Part shown: positions 1 through 8,084 of the stretch, one piece after another
Position numbering within the stretch: position 1 is the first letter of the stretch
Layout: each line of letters starts with the position of its first letter
Assembly (NCBI RefSeq): GCF_018617485.1
Contig: NZ_JACSKH010000001.1
Coordinates: forward strand, 434,001 to 498,000
Reading direction: 5' to 3'
DNA from: Exiguobacterium sp. s124
Lineage (GTDB): Bacteria > Bacillota > Bacilli > Exiguobacteriales > Exiguobacteriaceae
DNA: 64,000 nt
The notes under the pieces: generated by a model
What the model saw: only the letters and a program-made list of their open reading frames with translations
Databases searched by the model: none
Told to the model about the DNA's origin: nothing
Position numbers and translations under genes: made by a program

Positions 1-1236
1 ACGACAAAAGGTGAATCGATTCAGGCGAAGGCGGAACAGACGATGCAACAGAGCCAACTTGAGCTCACCAAGCTAAGTGAGCGATCGAATTATTATATGA
101 TTGGAATCTCGTTGTTGACGTTCCTCTTAGCTCTCTTGGCTGGAGTCATCTTGCAGAGAATCGTCACACGTCCATTACGTGAATTATCATATGAGGTCGG
201 TATTGTCGCAAACGGTGATTTAACACGCGAAAATTCGAAAGCGCTTTCGAATGATGAGATTGGCCAATTAATTACCGGGTTCAACCAGATGAAGACGAAT
301 TTGCGTGAGTTGATTGATGAAGTGAGTCGGAATGCACAAGACATTACGGCTCAATCGGAAGAATTGTACGCGAGTACTGAAGAAATGTCTTCTCAAACAG
401 AAGAAACGACGAGACGAATCGACCAAGTCGTTCAACAGACAATTCAACAAGCGCGACAGGCGACGCAAAGCGGACATGAAGTGGCGGCGGCGAACCTTGG
501 TGTGGAGCGGATTGCCACTTCGATTGGCACCATCAACGATGATGTGGAAAAGAGTCTCGAGCTGGCGGAACGAGGAGAACAATCAATCCGACAAGCAAAA
601 GACGAAGTACTCGCATTAGAAAAAGAGACCGTAGCGACGGGAGAATCCATCACCGTCCTAAAACAGCAATCGGATGAAATTGCCTTGATCACAGAAGTCA
701 TTCAATCAATCACGGACCAGACGAACTTGTTGGCATTGAATGCGGCCATCGAAGCGGCACGAGCGGGCGAGCATGGAAAGGGATTTGCCGTGGTCGCGGA
801 AGAGGTGCGTAAACTCGCTGAGCAATCGAAACAGTCCGCAATGAAAATCGCTGGGTTAATCGAATCGATTCAAGTGCAATCGAATGCTGTCTTAGACCGA
901 CATGCGTCAAGCGCGAAGCGGGTAGAGACAAACACGATTTTGTTAGAAGAAGCGACGTCATCCTTCCGACAAATTGTCACCCAACTCCAAACATCTGCGG
1001 AGAACGCAGCACACATCCGTGTCGCGTCAAATGAAATCACTGAGACGACGCGACAAGTTGCCACAACGACTGCATCGATGGCATCCGGAAGTGAAGAGAC
1101 GGCGAATACGATGCGTGAAGTCGGAGAGACGGCTGACGTACAACTCGCCATGATTCAGGAACTGAATGGCGTTGCGGAAACACTTGGCAGTATGACCGGT
1201 GATTTACAGACGTTGATTGGAAGATTCACAACATGA
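1..1236 (+). CDS. Methyl-accepting chemotaxis protein, 5' end missing
   Basis: This is the C-terminal part of a transmembrane chemoreceptor that passes ligand signals to CheA/CheW. The reading frame is already open at base 1, so the N-terminus and ligand-binding domain lie outside the window; the first in-frame ATG at 43 is probably internal. Visible in order: one membrane helix (roughly the segment encoded at 95-160), a HAMP linker containing TRPLREL and NDEIGQL, then a long helical signalling domain. The conserved hairpin tip is clear, with [19 protein letters not shown] followed by [16 protein letters not shown]. Gln/Glu-rich heptads before and after the tip are plausible methylation sites. 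No chemotaxis partner genes adjoin it. Assignment to the family is secure; the ligand is unknown. Confidence 0.95.
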   Translation, partial: TTKGESIQAKAEQTMQQSQLELTKLSERSNYYMIGISLLTFLLALLAGVILQRIVTRPLRELSYEVGIVANGDLTRENSKALSNDEIGQLITGFNQMKTNLRELIDEVSRNAQDITAQSEELYASTEEMSSQTEETTRRIDQVVQQTIQQARQATQSGHEVAAANLGVERIATSIGTINDDVEKSLELAERGEQSIRQAKDEVLALEKETVATGESITVLKQQSDEIALITEVIQSITDQTNLLALNAAIEAARAGEHGKGFAVVAEEVRKLAEQSKQSAMKIAGLIESIQVQSNAVLDRHASSAKRVETNTILLEEATSSFRQIVTQLQTSAENAAHIRVASNEITETTRQVATTTASMASGSEETANTMREVGETADVQLAMIQELNGVAETLGSMTGDLQTLIGRFTT

Positions 1237-1245
1237 TATGTGGGA

Positions 1246-1274
1246 AGCCCTGTCTTTTGAAATCAGGGCTTTTT
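1246..1274 (+). terminator. Intrinsic terminator of the chemoreceptor gene
   Basis: Inverted repeat AAGCCCTG / CAGGGCTT followed by a T run, ten bases after the chemoreceptor stop codon. Confidence 0.85.
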
Positions 1275-1351
1275 CATTCACATTGAGACGATTCATGAAG
1301 CAGAAAGTAGGGAAATGAGAACAGGGTAAACGATAAAAAGGAGTGGATCAC

Positions 1352-2101
1352 ATGAAGTATACCGTCATTACAGGAGCTAGTTCGGGAATCGGTTATGAGA
1401 CGGCGAAGCTACTCGCCGAAAAAGGAAAGTCACTCGTCCTCGTCGCGAGACGAAAGGATGAGCTCGAATCGTTACGTGACGAGATCAAATCAATCTCATC
1501 AGATAGTGACGTCATCATCAAATCGACGGACCTTTCGTATAGCGAGAACGTGTACGGTCTGTATGAATCTCTCGCCGACCTCGAGATCGAGACGTGGATC
1601 AACAATGCCGGGTTCGGTGATGCAGATCTCATCAAAGATGTCGATTTAGGCAAGATTGAGAATATGATTCGCCTGAATATTGAGGCGCTCACGGTACTAT
1701 CAAGTCTATACGTCCGTGACTACCACGATGTCGAAGGGGCACAATTGTTGAACGTATCGTCCGTCGGGGGATATCGCATCGTGCCGAACTCGGTCACGTA
1801 TTGTGCGACGAAGTTTTACGTGAGTGCCTATACGGAAGGTCTCGCACAGGAATTAATGAATAGCGGCGCGAAGCTTCGGGCGAAAGTGCTCGCACCGGCA
1901 GCGACCGAGACGAGCTTCGCCGACCGGGCACGTGATACGGAAGGATTCGACTATAGTGAGAACGTGGCGAAGTATCATACGGCACGCGAGATGGCTGAAT
2001 TCTTATATGATTTGCTTGAAGGGGACGAAGTCGTCGGGATTGTCGACCCAGAGGACTATTCGTTCAGCCTACGCGGACCGATTAAACCGTACGCAGGGTA
2101 A
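1352..2101 (+). CDS. Short-chain dehydrogenase/reductase (SDR)
   Basis: Classical SDR of 249 residues, a cytoplasmic NAD(P)-dependent oxidoreductase of unknown substrate. The Rossmann fingerprint TGASSGIG lies near the N-terminus, NNAG near residue 87, the catalytic Ser in NVSSVGG and the catalytic pair in YCATKFY (YxxxK). The arginine-rich start of beta-strand 2 (VARRKDEL) suggests NADP preference. Within classical SDRs it resembles the DltE/YqjQ-type group, but I cannot name the ortholog. An upstream in-frame GTG exists at 1343; ATG at 1352 is chosen because AAAAGGAG sits at a normal distance before it. It is monocistronic, with a terminator on both sides. Confidence 0.9.
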   Translation: MKYTVITGASSGIGYETAKLLAEKGKSLVLVARRKDELESLRDEIKSISSDSDVIIKSTDLSYSENVYGLYESLADLEIETWINNAGFGDADLIKDVDLGKIENMIRLNIEALTVLSSLYVRDYHDVEGAQLLNVSSVGGYRIVPNSVTYCATKFYVSAYTEGLAQELMNSGAKLRAKVLAPAATETSFADRARDTEGFDYSENVAKYHTAREMAEFLYDLLEGDEVVGIVDPEDYSFSLRGPIKPYAG

Positions 2102-2104
2102 CCT

Positions 2105-2136
2105 AAAAAATCACGCCAGCTAGGCGTGATTTTTTT
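2105..2136. terminator. Bidirectional intrinsic terminator
   Basis: AAAAAATCACGCC / GGCGTGATTTTTTT with a five-base loop. It has an A run on one side and a T run on the other, so it can serve both the SDR gene and the convergent gene whose stop codon (2135-2137) overlaps its edge. Confidence 0.9.
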
Positions 2137-3010
2137 ATGGCATCGGGACGGTGTAGCCACCCGTGAAGCGGTGCGTCAGGCGACGTGTCCAGTAACGCAT
2201 CCGAAGACGCAATACATAAAACTGTGACGTGTTCGGGAGGATGACGTTATTGACGTAATCTGCGAACATGTGCCGGAACGCACGGTCTTCACTACGATCG
2301 TAGGTCGCGCTCCACATTCCGTGATTTTCAACTTCGAGCAGCATCCAAATCATCTCTTCCGTGAGCGGGTCCTCATCTTCGAGTCCGGCTGAAAGGGAAG
2401 CGAATCGTTGACTGCAGACGGCAGCATATAAGGAGTGGGCGTGTGGATTATGCGGATTGTGCGTTAAATAGCCACTCGAGGTCTTCATCAGTTCATCGAC
2501 CATCTCGATCGGGATGTCATCGTATACTTGGAAAAACTCGAGAAGCATCGGTACGGTGTCCGGGCCGAGTCCGGCGAGACGGACATAATGCATGACGTGA
2601 AGGCCGGCCTCTCCGTAGAACTTCCGCTCGAAATAGTGGATGGCGATGGCACGGTGCATGAGCGGAACATCAGGATAGCGTTCGACACCTCGGAGGAAGT
2701 GTTGCTCCGCCTCGAACGTGAAGCCCGTATCTTCGCTAACGATGCCGTTCAGCATATGCAGGATGAAATGGTCACCAAGCTCACTTGCTCGATTGAGCCA
2801 TTCCTTTGCCTGTGCGGTATTCCCTTCACGGATATATGGATAGGCACGCATCGCTGGGAAGAATGGATCTTTCGGAAATGCGGTTTCGCCACGAGTTGCA
2901 AGCTCCGTGATTGCTTCTTTGTTATACTCGTCTGTCAATTCTCCGAGGAGCATCATTTCGAGGAACGTGCGTTGGAATTCTGGGGTGTGTAAATCGATGG
3001 TGTGTGTCAT
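2135..3010 (-). CDS. TPR-like helical protein, unknown function
   Basis: A 291-residue soluble protein with no signal peptide or membrane segment. Residues about 20-200 form degenerate helix pairs of the tetratricopeptide type, with recurring small and aromatic positions such as AKEWLNRASELGD and AEQHFLRGVERYPDVP, so it is likely a protein-binding scaffold. The C-terminal third is rich in Trp, Arg and aromatic residues and is not repeat-like. I do not recognise the family beyond this. A strong ribosome site (GAGGAG) precedes the ATG. It is a single gene, divergent from the small gene at 3129. Confidence 0.75.
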   Translation of the reverse strand: MTHTIDLHTPEFQRTFLEMMLLGELTDEYNKEAITELATRGETAFPKDPFFPAMRAYPYIREGNTAQAKEWLNRASELGDHFILHMLNGIVSEDTGFTFEAEQHFLRGVERYPDVPLMHRAIAIHYFERKFYGEAGLHVMHYVRLAGLGPDTVPMLLEFFQVYDDIPIEMVDELMKTSSGYLTHNPHNPHAHSLYAAVCSQRFASLSAGLEDEDPLTEEMIWMLLEVENHGMWSATYDRSEDRAFRHMFADYVNNVILPNTSQFYVLRLRMRYWTRRLTHRFTGGYTVPMP

Positions 3011-3128
3011 ATGGACTCCTCCTCACGAGTATCGTTGTGGCTTCATTATACTTGTTCTTGAAACAAGGGAGTAGCATCTTTTGTAAAAACGGGAAATAGA
3101 AAGTGAGGCGTGAAAAGGAGGGGAGGAC

Positions 3129-3353
3129 ATGGCGACGTTCACGGGTTATATCGCAGAAGTGCTGGAAGGGAAAATTCGAGTCGCTCCATCACGAGAGGCA
3201 GAGCCGTTCGACGGCATCGTGTTTCATTTAGAGGAACAGTTTCTTGAAGAAACACCACTTCTTGTCGGTCAATATGTAAAAGTCGAGCACGATGAACAAA
3301 TGACGCGTTCCTTGCCGCCGCAGACGACGGCGCATCGCATCGATGTGTTATGA
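3129..3353 (+). CDS. Small hypothetical protein, 74 residues
   Basis: A short soluble acidic protein preceded by an excellent ribosome site (AAAAGGAGG, about 10 bases before ATG), which makes it a real gene rather than a chance frame. The sequence looks beta-rich (FTGYIAEVLEGKIRV, LLVGQYVKVEH), suggesting a small barrel of the OB or SH3 type, but this is an inference from pattern only. It is followed closely by a two-helix membrane protein and probably cotranscribed with it. No function can be assigned. Confidence 0.7.
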   Translation: MATFTGYIAEVLEGKIRVAPSREAEPFDGIVFHLEEQFLEETPLLVGQYVKVEHDEQMTRSLPPQTTAHRIDVL

Positions 3354-3372
3354 TGAGGACGAGGTGAACCCT

Positions 3373-3537
3373 ATGGGACAACGTAACTTTTTGTGGCTCG
3401 GGGCCGTGATTGGCTTCAGCGCACTCGTCGTCTGGTTACTGCAAGACGCACTTCCGTTTTGGGCGCTATCGATCCTTTTACTCGGACTCGGGGCGGTACT
3501 CGGTAATCTTCAACGACGATTCACGCAAGACAAATGA
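3373..3537 (+). CDS. Small two-helix membrane protein, 54 residues
   Basis: Two hydrophobic segments (about residues 6-25 and 30-44) separated by a short turn, then a basic tail QRRFTQDK. The frame can be opened from ATG at 3343, but that would overlap the previous gene and lacks a ribosome site; ATG at 3373 is preceded by GAGGTG. Probably the second gene of a small operon with the gene at 3129. No recognised family. Confidence 0.65.
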   Translation: MGQRNFLWLGAVIGFSALVVWLLQDALPFWALSILLLGLGAVLGNLQRRFTQDK

Positions 3538-3569
3538 CAAGCACACCATCACTCGGATGGTGTGCTTGT
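3537..3569. terminator. Convergent hairpin, probable terminator
   Basis: A perfect 14-bp stem (ACAAGCACACCATC / GATGGTGTGCTTGT) with a 5-base loop lies between two convergent genes and contains the stop codon of the leftward one. The T run after it is weak in both directions, so the termination role is likely but not certain. Confidence 0.65.
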
Positions 3570-4730
3570 GTCGTTTTCTTCAACATTTTCTTCTTCCACC
3601 ACTTCTTCCTCCGTGGCTGGGTCGTCCTCGACGATGGAGCCTTCTTCACCATCCGGCTCGAGCGTGGTCGGTTCTTCCGGCTCGGCTGGCTCTTCCGGTT
3701 CGACCGGGTCCTCAGGTTCAGTAGGCACTTCTGGTTCTGTCACCGGAGGGTCTTCTTCGATCGGCTCTTCCGTGTCCGGAGGATCAACCGGTTCTTCTGG
3801 CTCTGTAGGTGGTTCTTCAGGTGTCACCTCAGGAGTAGCCGGTTCGGTCTCTTCTTCGACAACCTCTTCCTCGACGTTCTCCTCAGCCGGTGCTTCCGGT
3901 TCAGTCGCCGGTGGGAGTTCAGGCTGTGTCTCCGGAACACTCGGAGTTTCCGGGATGACGACCGGTTCTTCTGTCAAATCTGGTCGAATCGGCTCGACGG
4001 GGGCGAGTTCGACTGGTGGTGGTGCGGGTGTGTCTGAATCAATCAATGTGCGTAAATCTCGTTCGAATAAAGCGGTCGGTAAGGCGATCCCTCGCAAGTG
4101 GATGGCGACGACCCGACCGGATGCGGAAAGAAGCGGACTACCATATGCATAACGAGGTAACTCAAAGTTTCGGATGTATCCATTCTCAGCGAACGTGACT
4201 GTACCATTGATTCGTTCTTTCATTGTCAGTGTAAGTAATGTTTCATCTTCTGCGGCGATGGCTTGTGTCAACAAGAACGGCGTTTTGTCAGTTTCTTCGA
4301 TACGAATGACGGCAATGAGATTCGTACGACCGACGACTGTTCCAGAGACGGCTTGTCCGTCATGGTACATGATGATGTTCTTTAAGCCGGCTACGTTCGA
4401 GGCCGCGGTGACGACATCACGGGAACTGACCAAAAAGCCGGTCCCATAACTGACGGTAAAGAGGCTTTCCTGTAACGTATCGAAGTCAACGGTCGTCGCT
4501 TCGTCAGCAGAAACCGTATCCTCTCCAATCGGTAAGTCGACCTGGTCGGCGAGCGAGTTAGTCGAACGCAACATATCAGTGAAATAGGCGTTTCCAATGA
4601 AGGTGGCAAAAGCGATGAGTGCAATGGCGAGCGGGGTGACGAGTAACCAAATCGTGCGACGTGAGCGGCGGCCACACGTCGGACAGACCGTTTTCGATCG
4701 TGTCTTCTTTCCGCAGTGGGGACAAGTCAC
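3549..4730 (-). CDS. Zinc-ribbon, membrane-anchored trypsin-like pseudoprotease with Pro/Glu-rich tail
   Basis: 393 residues in four parts. Residues 3-19 hold a zinc ribbon (CPHC...CPTC). A single membrane helix follows at about 27-50, so the rest should be outside the cell. Residues about 85-250 show the HtrA/trypsin-like beta-barrel pattern. However, the expected TAAH is TAAS, the Asp strand reads TNLIAVIRI, and the GNSGGPLL motif has become YAYGSPLL, so His, Asp and Ser of the triad all appear lost. The last ~135 residues are Pro/Glu/Thr repeats of variable EPEEP type, probably a wall-spanning stalk. It is therefore likely a binding or sensing protein, not a peptidase. It is monocistronic and convergent with the gene at 3373. 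Confidence 0.8.
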   Translation of the reverse strand: MTCPHCGKKTRSKTVCPTCGRRSRRTIWLLVTPLAIALIAFATFIGNAYFTDMLRSTNSLADQVDLPIGEDTVSADEATTVDFDTLQESLFTVSYGTGFLVSSRDVVTAASNVAGLKNIIMYHDGQAVSGTVVGRTNLIAVIRIEETDKTPFLLTQAIAAEDETLLTLTMKERINGTVTFAENGYIRNFELPRYAYGSPLLSASGRVVAIHLRGIALPTALFERDLRTLIDSDTPAPPPVELAPVEPIRPDLTEEPVVIPETPSVPETQPELPPATEPEAPAEENVEEEVVEEETEPATPEVTPEEPPTEPEEPVDPPDTEEPIEEDPPVTEPEVPTEPEDPVEPEEPAEPEEPTTLEPDGEEGSIVEDDPATEEEVVEEENVEENDTSTPSE

Positions 4731-4863
4731 GGGGGCACCTTCTTTCTATAAAGTTCGATGTTATGCTTATTCCTTCAATTGGAAAGAGGTAAACAAATAT
4801 TTTAGGAGGGTTCTACGATTGAACGTTCATGGTAAAATCGTCAAAAGCGTAGGGGGAGATTCA

Positions 4864-5424
4864 ATGAAGTTTATCATCTTATTCGGTCCACAAGCCGTCG
4901 GCAAAATGACCGTCGGACAGGCGCTCGCCAATCGGACCGGACTGAAGTTATTCCACAACCATATGACAATCGATCTCGTCGGACCGTTCTTCAATTACGG
5001 AACGGCGGAAGGCAAACGGCTCGTCCAGCTGTTCCGTCAAGAACTGTTCGAATCGGTCGCGAAAAGTGATCTGCCTGGTATGATTTTCACATTCGTCTGG
5101 GCGTTTGATATGCAGGAGGACTGGGACTACGTGAAGAACGTGACGGACTTGTTCGTATCACACGGGGCGGACATTTACTATGTCGAGCTCGAGGCGGAGA
5201 TGGAGGAGCGGCTCGCGCGCAATACGACCGAGAATCGTCTCACGCATAAACCGTCGAAGCGAGATATCGCTTGGTCCGAGGCAGAACTGAAACAGACGGC
5301 GACGATGTATCGATTGAACTCACGTCCGGAGGAATTAGACGTTGAGCATTATCTCCGTATCGACAACACTCATTTAAGTCCGGAAGAGACGGCAACACAG
5401 ATTCAACAAGCATTTGACCTATAA
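4864..5424 (+). CDS. P-loop nucleotide/shikimate kinase-like protein
   Basis: 186-residue cytoplasmic protein of the small P-loop kinase fold. The Walker A motif is GPQAVGKM near residue 7, with Met followed by Thr where GK[ST] is usual; this GK-M-T variant is common in a family of uncharacterised shikimate kinase-like proteins. A conserved HNH segment follows (FHNHMTIDLV). The substrate is unknown. ATG at 4864 has a GGGGGAG ribosome site. An in-frame TTG at 4819 also has a strong AGGAGG site and would add 15 residues; I prefer the ATG because the family normally begins right at the first strand. A terminator follows immediately. Confidence 0.8.
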   Translation: MKFIILFGPQAVGKMTVGQALANRTGLKLFHNHMTIDLVGPFFNYGTAEGKRLVQLFRQELFESVAKSDLPGMIFTFVWAFDMQEDWDYVKNVTDLFVSHGADIYYVELEAEMEERLARNTTENRLTHKPSKRDIAWSEAELKQTATMYRLNSRPEELDVEHYLRIDNTHLSPEETATQIQQAFDL

Positions 5425-5456
5425 AAAGCGGGTACCCACTAAGGGAACCCGCTTTT
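5424..5456. terminator. Bidirectional terminator
   Basis: Stem AAAAGCGGGT / ACCCGCTTTT with inner GG-C pairs, ending both the kinase gene and the convergent beta-glucoside operon. Confidence 0.9.
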
Positions 5457-5457
5457 G

Positions 5458-6153
5458 TCATGCCCACCAATCTGGGCGCTTATAGTCGACCAACACCTGT
5501 TTTTCGAGGAGGCGTGGTTCGAGGTAAGAAGTGATACTTGGAAGATGATCGTCGAGCTCGGCCGGATGTACCATCACTTCGATGGAGACTCCTGGTTGAA
5601 TCGCATCAAGCGTCGCATGGGAGACGCCGTCCTCGTAAAATTGATCACTGAATCGTTCGGTCACCCACAAGTCTCGGCGCGACCCGAGCGTCGTTAAGGC
5701 CCGAAACGTCGTGTCATATTCTTCAGCGAGACGAATGATGACGTCATGTAATACTGGCCAGCCATGAACGTGGTGATGACTGTCGAGATGGTCGAGCGGG
5801 AGACCTGTCGCGAGGAACGCCTCAATCTGGGCTTTCCACTCGAGATAGACGAGCTCCGGGTCAGGTGGTGTCTCGGTCAAGAAGCGGCTCGTGTAGCGGA
5901 ACGTGCCGTCTTCTTTTGTAAGGGGCGCACTCGTGTCGGCGAGCGGTTTGCCCCATGACAAGACTAGATGGACGCCGACGCGGAGCGATGGATATTGTTT
6001 TGCGAGTTGAACGGCTTCCTCGACGGCGTGACCATTCATGATCATTGTCGCCGAATTCACGATTCCATTCAGATGACTTTCCAAGGTGCCGGCGTTCACA
6101 CCTGTCGTTAATCCGAAGTCATCGGCGTTGATCAGGACAAACGTCTTAGGCAT
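5458..6153 (-). CDS. chbG: ChbG/YdjC-family carbohydrate deacetylase
   Basis: 231 residues of the YdjC/ChbG family, metal-dependent enzymes that remove an acetyl group from phosphorylated or free chitooligosaccharides. Visible motifs: NADDFGLT at about residue 9 (metal-binding Asp pair), the GVHLVLSWGKP segment, and DSHHHVH near residue 122. It is the last gene of the PTS operon and overlaps the IIB gene by 8 bp, so translation is probably coupled. Its presence suggests the operon handles N,N'-diacetylchitobiose or another acetylated disaccharide as well as, or rather than, cellobiose. The family call is firm; the exact substrate is inferred. Confidence 0.9.
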   Translation of the reverse strand: MPKTFVLINADDFGLTTGVNAGTLESHLNGIVNSATMIMNGHAVEEAVQLAKQYPSLRVGVHLVLSWGKPLADTSAPLTKEDGTFRYTSRFLTETPPDPELVYLEWKAQIEAFLATGLPLDHLDSHHHVHGWPVLHDVIIRLAEEYDTTFRALTTLGSRRDLWVTERFSDQFYEDGVSHATLDAIQPGVSIEVMVHPAELDDHLPSITSYLEPRLLEKQVLVDYKRPDWWA

Positions 6154-6439
6154 TGACGAGCCCGAGTGCCTGGTCGAGGACGAGGTCGCCTTTCATCATC
6201 CCGTACGCCATGTTGTCGATGACCGCGACCGGTACGTCGACGGACGATTTGATTTTCCCTTCGAGGTAACGGACTTGTGGTCCGATCAAGATGACATCGA
6301 CGTTCGTCTGTTCTTTCAAACGAGACTCAGGAATTGCGTCAATCGATGCGTCGATTCCGCGTGTCGCAGCTTCTTTTCGCATTTTTTCCACTAAAATTGA
6401 TGTCGACATGCCTGCCGAGCAGACGAGTAAGATGTTCAT
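6146..6439 (-). CDS. licB: PTS lactose/cellobiose-type IIB component
   Basis: 97-residue phosphocarrier that passes phosphate from IIA to the incoming sugar through an active-site cysteine, Cys7 in LLVCSAGMSTS, the usual P-loop of this PTS family. Length matches LicB/CelA/ChbB. It overlaps the IIA gene by 4 bp upstream and the deacetylase gene by 8 bp downstream. Sugar specificity (cellobiose, lichenan oligosaccharide or chitobiose) cannot be read from this subunit alone. Confidence 0.93.
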   Translation of the reverse strand: MNILLVCSAGMSTSILVEKMRKEAATRGIDASIDAIPESRLKEQTNVDVILIGPQVRYLEGKIKSSVDVPVAVIDNMAYGMMKGDLVLDQALGLVNA

Positions 6440-6768
6440 GTTGTTTCCTCCAATCGATTCAAACGAGTAATCATGTCAATCATTTCGACGGCGAGTTCTT
6501 TCACCGTCATCGCTGTCATGAGGTGGTCTTGTGCGTGAACGAGGAGGACGCTCATATCACTCGTCGTCCCCCGTGCCTCTTCTTGTAACAGTTCAGTCTG
6601 TAGTTTGTGTGCGTCTAGAAAAGCCGCATCGGCTTCTTTTAATTTGTCTGTCGCCGTATCTGTTTCACCGCGTTTCGCAGCCGCGATGGCTTCAAATGCA
6701 GCAGAACGGGCATTCCCGGCATGTAGGATAATCATAAATGAGAGTTCTTGAATCGTTTCGGTTTTCAC
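6436..6768 (-). CDS. licA: PTS lactose/cellobiose-type IIA component
   Basis: 110-residue helical-bundle IIA protein. The phosphorylated His lies in the conserved stretch SVLLVHAQDHLMTAM near residue 76-80. It accepts phosphate from HPr and donates it to the IIB subunit encoded just downstream. The start is a GTG overlapping the end of the IIC gene by 4 bp, with AAGGAG about ten bases upstream inside the IIC gene; coupled translation is likely. Length and motif agree with LicA/CelC/ChbA. Confidence 0.93.
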   Translation of the reverse strand: MKTETIQELSFMIILHAGNARSAAFEAIAAAKRGETDTATDKLKEADAAFLDAHKLQTELLQEEARGTTSDMSVLLVHAQDHLMTAMTVKELAVEMIDMITRLNRLEETT

Positions 6769-8084
6769 GAAATCTTTTCTCCTTCCTCGGTTGTAGCTTT
6801 GTTTTTGTTGATTTCGGCTGTCATCGCTTTCGCTCCTGCCATGACGAATGGGATGTACATGGCTGTTGCAATCGACAAGTTGACGATTTGAAGCAAGACA
6901 CCACGGACGCTACCACCAGTAACGAGGTATCCACTGATGATCGGTGGCGTCGTCCAAGGAACGATGGCGACCGTCTTCGGAACCATACCTGTCGAGAGTG
7001 CGACGTACGAGATAATTGTGAGCGTGACAGGCACTAAGATGAACGGTACAAGCATGATCGGGTTCAACACGATTGGGAGACCGAAGATGACCGGTTCGTT
7101 GATGTTAAAGAGACTCGCTGGTGTCGAGAGTTTTGCCACCTGGTGATACGGGTGATTCCGTTGCTTCCGGACGACGATAAAGATGGCGAGTAAGAGCGCG
7201 AACGTCGTACCCGATCCACCCATGAAGACGAACGCATCCAAGAAAGGTTTTGTGACCGTATATGGCACATCAAATGCAGACGTTCCGGCTTGGAAAGCCG
7301 CCAAGTTTTGTTCGATGAGTGGGAGATAAACCGGTTCGATGACCGCGCCGATAATGTTTGTCCCGTGGAGTCCGAAGAACCAAAGGATGTGGTTCAAGAA
7401 CGCGATGACAAGGGCAGCTGGGAGCGAGTCCCCGAATCCTTGAAGCGGTTGTTGAATCGCTTTGAAGATGACTTCAAAGACACTGAGTTCGACGACGAGC
7501 GTCATGAACAGTTGGAAACCTGCGACGACCGTCAAGATGATCATCGATGGGATGAGCGCTTGGAACGAACGTGTGACCCCACCTGGTACACCTTCTGGCA
7601 TCTTGATGGTCAATTTCGTATTGATGAGATAGCGGAACATCTCCGTGACGAGAATGGAGACGATGATGGCGACGAAGAGTCCTTGGGCGCCGAGCCATGC
7701 AAAGTTCAGACCCCAGTCAGCGGTGACAGGTACGAGCATGATGTATGAGGCGAGCGACAAAATCCCCGCCGCAAGTCCGTCAATCCCGTACGAACGGGCC
7801 AAGTTATACCCGATCGAAAAGGCGATCAGTAGACCGAGTATGGCGAAAGAAGCGTTCCAGATGCTTCCGCCGAGTCCTTGCCAGTTTCCTTCGCCGAACA
7901 TGTTGTTCATTGAGCCGACGAAGTCGAGTGAGAGACTACCGATGTTGACAGCAGGGAAGTTGTTGATGAGGACCGCAAGCGACCCGACGATGATGAGTGG
8001 CATGACGGAGACGAACCCGTCACGGATGGCGACTAAGTGCCTTTGGGACCCGATACGTCCCGCGATTTCAATAAACTTGTTCAT
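6765..8084 (-). CDS. licC: PTS cellobiose-type IIC permease
   Basis: 439-residue polytopic membrane protein of the lactose/N,N'-diacetylchitobiose/cellobiose IIC family. It forms the sugar channel and delivers the phosphorylated disaccharide into the cytoplasm. Family marks include the N-terminal RHLVAIRDGFVSVMPLIIVGS, the HILWFFGLHGTN loop and FNINEPVIFGLPIVLNP with the conserved NEP and Glu. About ten hydrophobic segments are visible. The start codon follows AAGGAGG that lies within the last codons of the phospho-glucosidase gene; the two genes overlap by 4 bp. Confidence 0.95.
   Translation of the reverse strand: MNKFIEIAGRIGSQRHLVAIRDGFVSVMPLIIVGSLAVLINNFPAVNIGSLSLDFVGSMNNMFGEGNWQGLGGSIWNASFAILGLLIAFSIGYNLARSYGIDGLAAGILSLASYIMLVPVTADWGLNFAWLGAQGLFVAIIVSILVTEMFRYLINTKLTIKMPEGVPGGVTRSFQALIPSMIILTVVAGFQLFMTLVVELSVFEVIFKAIQQPLQGFGDSLPAALVIAFLNHILWFFGLHGTNIIGAVIEPVYLPLIEQNLAAFQAGTSAFDVPYTVTKPFLDAFVFMGGSGTTFALLLAIFIVVRKQRNHPYHQVAKLSTPASLFNINEPVIFGLPIVLNPIMLVPFILVPVTLTIISYVALSTGMVPKTVAIVPWTTPPIISGYLVTGGSVRGVLLQIVNLSIATAMYIPFVMAGAKAMTAEINKNKATTEEGEKIS

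Noticed and set aside
3600-3980. Repeated short motifs resembling a CRISPR or DNA repeat array
   Set aside because: The units are irregular codon-level repeats (Glu-Pro) inside a coding region; there is no constant repeat and spacer pattern. No CRISPR array or cas gene was found in the window.
3562-4152. Long Ser/Gly-rich frame on the plus strand
   Set aside because: It is the mirror of the Pro/Glu-rich tail of the real minus-strand gene; low-complexity codons avoid stops on both strands. No ribosome site.
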